NCBI GenBank assembly: GCA_011316305.1
Contig: SAUG01000136.1
Coordinates: forward strand, 1 to 64,000
Length of the DNA: 64,000 nucleotides
Source of the DNA: Rusavskia elegans
Lineage: Eukaryota; Ascomycota; Lecanoromycetes; Teloschistales; Teloschistaceae
Direction of reading: 5' to 3'
Shown here: positions 55,903-64,000 of the stretch, piece after piece
Layout: each line of letters begins with the position of its first letter
How positions within the stretch are numbered: position 1 is the first letter of the stretch
Notes under the pieces: generated by a model
Database searches by the model: none
Seen by the model: the letters and a program-made list of their open reading frames with translations, nothing else
What the model was told of the DNA's origin: nothing
Program-made: the position numbers and the translations under genes

Positions 55903-57974
55903 CTACCGCCAGGGCATTCCTCCAAACCATCTGTTCGCAATTCTGCCTGGACCGGAAGATGATTCTCCAGTACTATTCATTTGGGCTGTACTGTGCTGTC
56001 GCCCATTCATTGTTTCTTGCGCCGTATTGATATTGTGATTCGTCTCGTCAGAGGAGGACGAGACTGGTGTTCCTAGAGTAATATCTCGTTCTTCGTCGAG
56101 AAGAGGGATACCGTTGTGAGACGCAGTGCGACGGGAGTAAATTGTGTCATGGATTATTTGGCGATCACCGTCACTGGATCTCGTGTCTTGGCTACCGAGG
56201 GCGATCTCATTTTGGTTCGTCATTGGGGAAATCGGGGTATTGCTTCGACCATGGCGCTTAATCGGGCTTCCCAGGCTTCCAGTCATCGGTCCGCCTCGCA
56301 TACGAGGTTTGATGGCTTTCCCTGTTGATTTGCCGGCTGAGGGGAAGTGAGGAGTCATACTTTTACGAATGTGTCTTGACTGCGTGGGTGTTGTCTGCGA
56401 ATGAATAGGGGTTGAACGCGCTGAGTTGGAATGCTGATGTGACCGCCTTTCGGCTGCTTTGGCTGGTGCTTTTGGCTGTCGTGGGGCGTGGGATAGTGAA
56501 GAAAGAGTGTGGTTTGTGAAAGTCGGCGATTTGGACGGCAAGCGCCGGGTGTTATTTGCTTGAAATTGCTGGAGCAGTTTGTCATGGTCATCCGCGTCGT
56601 CGCCCACGGCTTCGTAATAATCGAGAAGCATCTCGACATCTCCATCGACGCTCCTTCGACCTGATGATTTGTCGCAATCATTTGAAGATGAAGATGAGGA
56701 TATCAAAATCGGATCCTGGGCTTCACTAGAAACGGACTCAGCCACCTCTGCGACAGCAGAGAATCTACGCTGTTGCGTTGTTGTGACCAGAAAACTGAGC
56801 TCATCCTCGCTTGGTGATTGAGGCAGATCGTCTTCTGTGTCACTCTCGCTCAGAGCCGCCTTTACCATAGAATATGATGGTCGATGAATGCGGTGCTTGG
56901 GACTTTGCTGAGGCACGCCGATGACCCTTCTAGCATTAGACGGCGTAAGCTGATCGACGTTGATACCAGTATCTGAAACAATGTCAGTGGCCGCCTGAAT
57001 GGAAGATGTTAACCCGTTATGATCGTACCTCCAAGTTCCGATGTGCCCTCTTGGCCCGGGGCTGAACTCTCGTCTCGGAAATAAGTCTGGAACAGGTCTC
57101 TTGATGCGGACTCGGAAGCTGCGCTAGAGGTAGGCTTTGACGATTGTATGGGCAAGAATTGACTTGCTTTCACGGGCGACGGAATATGAACGCCTGCAAA
57201 AACCAGGCGGGGTTGGTACGTTTGTTCTGCCAGTCCTGTCCGGATGTTTTGATTCGGGGTAGCGGGTCGTTTCCTTGGGCGACCCAAAGGCTTCTTTATC
57301 CTGATCTCTTCACCCATGATTTCGGTCGATATTATTAGGCCTGGCGACCTTTTTCGAGGACGGCCAATTTTCGGCCTGTTGGCCTCACGCTCAGCCTCAA
57401 GCTCAAGCTCATGGTGCTCATAGCGTTCCAACTCTGCCGGGGTCACGTGTTTGTAGATGTTGGGCAGATTCACGTCAACCTCTTCCGAGTCGGCAGAAGT
57501 CTCGGCGCCGTTGGCGTAACGTATCCTGATTGTAAATCCAATCCGCCCATCCTCAGTTGTAAATCTTGACAGAATGATTCCATTTCGGCAATCATCGGTA
57601 AGGGTGACAGCAGCGATTTTTTGGTCGGCAAGCTCTTTCGAAAGCTCGGTATTTGGAACGTAGCGAGGGACAGATGGGATCTGGATTCCAACGAAGTGAG
57701 GCTGTACCAAGAGTTATTTATGTCAGTTTTACGGAGAGTCCAAGGCACATTCTACTTACTTTGCAGACTGGGAAAGCAGATCGTGTACTCAAAGATGATG
57801 TCGAAAGATCCAGGGATTGCTTGGGTGCCAGTGAAGCAGTGCGCGAGAGTCGTGGACTTGGGCGATGATGTTCAGGTGATGATGCGGGGATAGTCCCGGC
57901 TGAGGTAAGTTTAAGCAGCGGTAAGCTTCGTACCAATAACCTGTTCCGCAACTATTTAACCACTTACCTTCCAT
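55903..57974 (-). CDS. AT-hook protein, hypothetical DNA-binding regulator
   Basis: Four exons (57974-57968, 57899-57760, 57701-57029, 56972-55903) join in phase for 629 residues; the 7-nt first coding exon uses a GTAAGT donor and CTCAG acceptor. An alternative start at 57951 needs one exon fewer and is also in frame. The N-terminal region is Ser/Pro-rich. PHFVGIQIPSVPRYVPNTEL to GRIGFTIRIRYANG forms a compact conserved-looking block. Two AT-hook-like motifs follow, PKIGRPRKRSPG and PLGRPRKRPATP, which bind the minor groove of AT-rich DNA. The rest is acidic, then basic and disordered, ending GRIANRWFGGMPWR. It lies beside AT-rich RIP DNA. Specific function unknown. Confidence 0.65.
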
Positions 57975-58139
57975 ATTTCCCCAATATATCGATATCGACT
58001 AATCGAATATAAATCGAGGATAATTTTAAACGTTTGGTTGGAGACGGAGAGATTTGATTGATAGTCAAGAAGGAAAAAGAAAAGAAAAAGAAAAAGAAAT
58101 TGCAATCAATTTTAGGAACTTTAAAAGTCTTGTACAAGC
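57975..58139. other. AT-hook gene promoter and purine-rich tract
   Basis: Includes a (GAAAAA)n-like purine tract at about 58069-58101. Composition shifts to AT-rich here. Confidence 0.5.
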
Positions 58140-58405
58140 GCGCGTCAAAGTAACAATTAAATAATAGAATCTATTTATTATTTCAAAGATAATATTAATT
58201 GAAATTTTTAATTTAAATAATTTAAAATTATATTTTATTTAGTTAATTTATTTTGGTTTTAATATCCGATAAACCAATGGTTTAGTAAATAAATCAAGCG
58301 TTAGTATATCAGTATTAAATTACGATAGTAAAATTTATATTCTAGTTTAATTAACGTAAATAACAGTTTTTTCTATAAAATTTTAATTTAAATTTATTTA
58401 GTAAT
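58140..58405 (-). mobile_element. Possible Ty1/copia relic, AT-rich, interrupted by gypsy copy 2
   Basis: On the minus strand near 58250-58340 one frame reads FNTDILTLDLFTKPLVYRIL, recalling the D-x-x-T-K-P-L motif at the end of copia RNase H. The segment is AT-rich and stop-rich, as after RIP. The gypsy LTR begins immediately after GTAAT. Only one motif supports this, so the assignment is weak. Confidence 0.35.
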
Positions 58406-58646
58406 TGTTATAAACTATTTGAACTGCTTGGAATTTATATAGAATTCAGTAGATATAGAAGCACTGGCTAATAGTGCCGGCTGACTAATACGCTGACTAA
58501 GCCCCGTTAACCGCGGCTTATTAGCTTTACGGAATTCGTTATTTAATTAGGTCTAGCGTTCAACTTTATTCGTTCATTTATAGATAAACTTTCTATTTAT
58601 ATAAAAATATCAAACTATTATTATTATTTTAAATCGATCTATAATA
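58406..58646 (+). repeat. 5' LTR of gypsy copy 2
   Basis: Reverse-complement match, over the same 241 bp, to the two LTRs of copy 1. The outer (first) 100 bp are better preserved than the inner part, as in copy 1. Confidence 0.9.
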
Positions 58647-61600
58647 ATTAGTAGTAATAAATAATTAATTTATAAATATTATATAATATATATATAGCGT
58701 TTATAAATACTAATTCCTATATATAAATACTAATAATACTAGTAATATTATCTATATTTTCGGAAATACTAATTATTTTAATTAAATATATTTTATTAGC
58801 AGTATTTACTAAATAATATTCGTTTTTTATTTATTATACCTTATATATTTAGATACGATAGAAATAAATCGGTTTATTAATTAGATCCTAATTAATTATA
58901 ATAGCGATAGACGAGTTACCTCTATCTTTCGACGATAATACTATCTTTTTCGGATACTAGCTTATCGAATTTATAGATAGAACCGGTTCTAGATATACTA
59001 TTAATTAGTACCCGGATATACTAGACTTATTAAACTTCGTATATAATAATTATAGCGACTTTAAATCTTCTAAAACCGAAGTAGATAATATTATAAATAC
59101 TATAATAAAATTTTTTTCCCGCCTATTCTAATCGCCTAGATAGTTCGACGAATAATTAGATAGTAGAGCTATAGCGCGAGCTATTATTAAACGCTTTAGA
59201 GAAAATATAGCTAAATTCCGGAACGATTCTATATATATATAAATCTTTATAAATTATCGAATTTCTTTTAAAGATAAAAAAAAGGAAAATATAGTCGACG
59301 AAACCCTAGCGGACTTTTTTATTTTATTTAAAACGGATATAAACCGGAAACTAAATATAACGCGAAACCGTAGCTCTAATTCTATAATAATATAATTTTC
59401 CGAAAAGTTAAAAGAATAGAATATTATAATCTAGATAGAATTTATAAAACTTCGTTAATAAAGTTAATAGAGGAAAAATATGCTTTCGCTACCGTCTAAA
59501 CTTCCTATATTTTTTACTAGAGCCGATAAATATAAGAAATTCGTTATAGGCGATATTAGCTACTTCTATTTCTTTTATAATAATAAATCCGCCGAGACCG
59601 GGCCTTATATCGAATATATAGGTAAAGATACCTACTTCCGCGATATCTATATCTTTATTAAACGAATTAAAGATAATATTAGATTAAATAGTAAAGTTAA
59701 AGAGAATCTATAGATATATCTTCGCGGTAAAGCTCTATAATAATATTCTAACGAACTTTCGGATATAGAAAAAAAATATCTAATAAAAAATCTCGATATA
59801 TAAATTAACGCCTTAATTATTTATTTTAAACTACTAATAGAAAAAGGAATATATATTTTAAATAAAAAAAATATACTATTAAAAATATAAATCGTTATTA
59901 TAAACTTCGCGAATATAGTTAGACTAACCTTCGAGCTATAAAAATCGTTAAAATAATTAATATTCGGTAAATTATTATATAGATATAAATAGGTCTTACT
60001 ATTTTTTTTCGTACTATATTTATTTTTAAACTAATAGAAAAAACTACTATTAATATATTCTTTCGATCGATAGATAATTATAAATTCGAAATTTAGATTA
60101 TAGAAAAAGATTACTTCCGATAATTCCGAGGAATATTTTCTAATAATTCTAGCCGTTAATAAATAGAAAATCTATTTCTATTTCGGTTTTAACCGGTACT
60201 AGAAAATATAGTACGCTAATCGATATTTAGTTCTAGTCTTTTCGGATATAAATATTAGCGTTCTATAATTTAGTAGGCTTTTTAGCCTTTCTAGAAATAT
60301 TAGCTTCCTTTTATTAAAAGGGATCTACTAGGAATATTTTCTATTTAAAGTAATATAAATTTCCTTTACTCTATATTTATAAATAGATTAGGAAATCTAT
60401 AAAGGAATTCTTTTTTAATATAGTAAAATTCTATACTAGTATATAGTAATAGACTTTAGGGACCTTATAATAATTAGTTCTAAAGAAGATATTACTTCTA
60501 TCTAATTTTTTAATATTTAATGCCGCTAGTTCCGCCTTAACGAACCTATTAAATAGAAGTTTATAAAAATATATATAGCAAAGATTATTCTATTATAGAG
60601 GAAGTTTATATCTAATATACCGAATAGAATCCCGCCTATAGGTATTATAATAATAGGTCCGCCGAATTTTATAACGAAGAGATTAAATACTATAATAGAG
60701 CTTATAAGAAATTAGAATATAAAAAGGTTAGCTAGAATTTTGTTAATATTAGACCGAAGGTTTTATATTCGTATTAGAAATATAACGCCTTATTCGAGTT
60801 ATATAATAAATTATTTAAGTATTTTAAAATCGTTTACTAGAATATAGAAGATAATAAAGCCGAAATATAAATATTTATTACCGATAAATAATCTTCTAGT
60901 AAAGAAGATATTTCTATATCTCGCGTAATCGCTTTAAATAGCGAATAGGTTATAGAAACTAGTTTAGCCTTTAAACGTTTCTATTACGCTATATTTCTAT
61001 TAGTTTTCTATCTAGATATATTCGATACTAAAAACGTATATACTAATTTAGAATATACAATATTAATAGCCGATAGAAAGTTTATTCTAGAAGGTATCGA
61101 AATTAAAAAACTATTAAAAAAGATTCCTATTTATAATATAGGCGAATAAATCTATCGGACCGATAAATTTACTATTTTTACTTTCTATCTAAAAGGCGAT
61201 TTAGCTATTATAGAATTTATAAAGAAGATTTATATTATTAAAAATCTATAAATTAATTTACTACTAGATATAGATATTTTAATTCCGGAAGAAATAATCC
61301 TAGATTATTAAAAATAGTAAATTATTATCGGCAGTTATAAAAATCTTAAAATTAATTCTAACTCCTATATATATAATAAGTCTAACTTTAAATATACTAT
61401 TAAAGTTTAAAGTAATATTATTTTAAAATCTAATAGAGTTATACGAGTCCTAATATAATATTAAAGCGATATTTTCTAAGATCGTAATTTCTTCTTCGAA
61501 TCTAAATTAAAGTTAACTCCGAAAATAAACTTTAGTTCTAATAGTAGCGCTTTTATCTATATAGTCGACGCTTTATTTAGCTTTATAAATATCTATAACG

Positions 61601-62199
61601 TAAGCTATTCGCCGGTAGTTTTATTTAAATAAACTCGGTTTAGAAAAGTTATCGAAAATCGGTATAAAGAATATTATACCGCCGCTCCTAATTTAATTCC
61701 GCTTACGGTAAAATTAATAGTATAGAATACTATTAAATATACTATTAAGAAATCAATAAAGAAGGTAACTATTAGAATTATAGTAATACTCGCTGCCGCC
61801 GCGGTTATATAAAATAGGACCGTATATTATCTAGAGTTATCTAATATAATTAGTACGCGAAATATTCTAACGAATTAAAACGCCTTCTATCCGGCTAATA
61901 AAGAAAATTTTAGTAAAAATTTAGCGAGATTTAACGCGAATTTAGCTAAAAATATCGAATTCGCTAAATTAGCTTTCTTTACTATATCTATTAATTTTAA
62001 ACTAGAATACCGTCTATCTAATAATATTACGATTTACGGTAAATTACTAGTAGTATAATAACTAGCCGCCGTTATTAAAAAATACTAAAATATATTTACC
62101 GATTAGAAAATTATAGTAGATATTCCTAAAAAGAAATAGATACTAATATTTCTAAAAGAAAAAATAAAGTCGGCGCCTTTAAAGATTTATAATCTAAAC

Positions 62200-62850
62200 T
62201 ATATAGACTATATTAAATTTAATAAAATCTTTAATAAATTCTATAAATAAAGTAAAATAGAATATTCTAAATAGCTAATACCTTTTATATATTCTATTTT
62301 CATAGTATAGAAGACTTTTCTAGATAGTATAAAGAAAGGATAAATAGTAGTTAATATTCGAAGTTTTAACGCTATTACGGAATCGGATAGCTATTTTTTT
62401 TTATTATAAACGGATATTATCGCCTTAGTATTAAGGTATTTCTATATTTCTATTATTAATACTATAGAATAGTTTTATTAATTTAGAATCTAACGCCGTA
62501 ATCGTTATAAGCTTATTATAGTTTTTTATCGCGGATAGAAATAAGCTTCGGTAGTATTTATAAGATATAAAAGCTTACTATTATATATATAGCGCTAGAC
62601 TAATAAACTATTCCGTTTATTTAAAGATTTCGCTAAAATCTATATAGATAATATTATTATCTTTTTATATAGTTTAAAAGAATATTTAGAATATTTAAAT
62701 TAAATTTTCGTTTTATTTCGAGAAAAACGAGTTAGTTTTATACCTTCTAAATTATTTATAGAGTATTTTTTAGTTCGCTTGTTTGGATAACGTATTAATA
62801 TACTAGGAATAACTACTTTAGAAGATAAAATTAAAGCTATTTTAGAAAAA
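62200..62850 (+). pseudogene. Reverse transcriptase relic of gypsy copy 2
   Basis: Reading through stops gives DIRSLNAITESDSY-like text and the catalytic region KIYIDNIIIFL, corresponding to the Y-[VI]-D-D box with the second Asp changed to Asn, as a G-to-A transition would do. Confidence 0.7.
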
Positions 62851-63880
62851 GCTTTTTCTAAATATCTATAGAATCTGGAAATCTACTTCGAGATAACTAG
62901 CTAGCTATATTATATAATCGTAGAATATATATAGCTCGCCGAGCTTCTATAAAAAAGGAAGACTTTATTTATAAAAGGATTCGGATAAAATTTTAAAGGA
63001 TTTAAATATAAATTTTAATTAACGAAATTAAAGTATAATTCTATTCTAGAAGAAAAGGAATTATTTTAAATATTATAAATAGCGTTCGAACTATTAATCT
63101 TCTTCTATTATTTCGATTCTATAAAGAAGCTTTACGTTAATCTAGATATATTAAAGTAATTCGGCTTCGTAGTAATTATCTATTATATTAAAAAAGATTT
63201 CGATAAAGACTTCCTATCTATAAAAATATAGCTAATAATATTTCTAAATAAATATTTTAATAATATTAAATAAAATTATTAGCTTATCGAATTAGAAGTT
63301 ACTAGAGTCGTCTAGATAATAAAAAAGGCTCGCTATTTTATTAATTCCTTTTTAAAACTACTAGTAATTATATATACTAATTACTCGGCAGTAGTTTCGA
63401 TTTTAAAATAGACTTTATTCAAAATAATAAATGCCGATAAACTAAATCTAACACTCGTTTATATATTTATATAATACCTTTCGGCTTTTAATATTAAATT
63501 ATATTATAAAGTAGATAAAACTAATATTATTTCTAATATTTTATTATAACTCGAAACGAAGGTCCTCTATACGCCGGTTAAAAATAAAGAAGTTATCCTA
63601 GACGTACTATATAGAAATACTAAATTTAGTAATAAAAAAAATATTCTATAGTATATTTCGGATACTATTATATCGATATATTATATAACGCTCGTCGAAA
63701 TAGTAAACGAGTTTAAATAACGTATTAAAGAAGGCTACGTTAATAATAAACGATAGACTAAGATTATTATAATATTACGAACCTAGAAACTGAATTTTAA
63801 TACTAAAAATAATAAATATCGTATACCAGATATTAATTTCCGAATATATAACGAACTCTTCTACTATATTCCTAGAAATA

Positions 63881-64000
63881 TATCAGCGAATTCTAAAATA
63901 GATTTTCAGATTAGACCGGCTGACAGCTATCTCAATCTAAATAATCTAAAAATCTAAATAATCCAAAAATCTAAAAATTGAATTTTCGATAGATTAAAAC
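63881..64000. mobile_element. Second copy of the TATCAG TIR element (cut by window end)
   Basis: The first 120 bp match the first 120 bp of the element at 43660-44280 nearly base for base, in the same plus-strand orientation, preceded by TA. The uninterrupted homologous site is at TA 38591-38592 in gypsy copy 1. Confidence 0.85.

Larger units (their letters stand above)
58406..64000 (+). mobile_element. Ty3/gypsy chromovirus, RIP-decayed, copy 2 (3' part beyond window)
   Basis: Same family as the element at 36555-44683 but inverted relative to it. It starts with a 241-bp 5' LTR, followed by a gag-like relic (about 58.9-59.7 kb, including the longest surviving frame of 77 codons at 59480-59713), an RT relic whose catalytic box reads YIDN instead of YVDD/YIDD at about 62.64 kb, and an RNase H-like stretch at about 63.05-63.55 kb. 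Stops are everywhere and the composition is AT/TpA-rich, so it is inactive. The candidate 5' target duplication is GTAAT at 58401-58405; the matching 3' end is not in the window. A small TIR element starts inside it at 63881. Confidence 0.88.

Noticed and set aside
59480..59713. 77-codon frame as an independent gene
   Set aside because: It lies in the gag-like part of gypsy copy 2, matches the same part of copy 1, and is only the longest stop-free remnant.

Overview
The window looks like a piece of a filamentous ascomycete (Pezizomycotina) nuclear genome. Genes carry short GT-AG introns (mostly 45-80 nt) with CTGAC/CTAAC-like branch sites. The gene content is typically fungal: cytochrome c1, DAHP synthase, Uba4, Slx9, an Arp1-like amidase, P450s, a fungal rhodopsin-domain protein and DUF7730-like proteins. 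Two blocks are extremely AT-rich and TpA-rich, with C-to-T/G-to-A decayed LTR retrotransposons, the signature of repeat-induced point mutation (RIP). No species is assigned.

Layout. 1-17.7 kb is mostly conserved euchromatin: CYT1 (minus, 3' end cut by the window), an ARO3-type DAHP synthase, an intronless DUF7730-like gene, a nine-exon Arp1/amidase gene, a secreted glycerophosphodiester phosphodiesterase, a tandem family of unknown proteins (two genes plus a decayed third copy), and the divergent pair UBA4/SLX9. 17.7-29 kb is gene-poor: a His/Arg-rich hypothetical protein, a two-helix membrane protein that overlaps tail to tail with a small cysteine-rich secreted protein, a degenerate tandem repeat, a second small secreted protein, and the 3' part of a possible secreted protein.

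29.4-36.2 kb holds two complete cytochrome P450 genes in tandem on the minus strand and a divergent seven-helix rhodopsin-domain membrane protein whose gene includes a 20-nt microexon. No backbone synthase is visible. This group abuts 36.45-45.10 kb, a nested transposon stack. A TIR element with a TA target duplication was split by a Ty3/gypsy chromovirus (241-bp LTRs, GCCTT duplication), which itself received a 621-bp TIR element, again with a TA duplication. 45.1-58 kb is accessory gene space: a 307-aa secreted protein, an F-box-like protein, a RING-like protein lacking one zinc ligand, a small gene with an apparent frameshift, a repeat-bearing probably nuclear protein, and an AT-hook protein. 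From 58.2 kb to the end lies a copia-like relic, then a second copy of the same gypsy family in the opposite orientation, ending in a second copy of the 621-bp-type TIR element. The two gypsy copies give reciprocal empty and filled sites for that small element.

All exon structures were worked out by hand from splice signals, reading-frame continuity and remembered family patterns. Boundaries may be off by a base or two, and no database search was possible.
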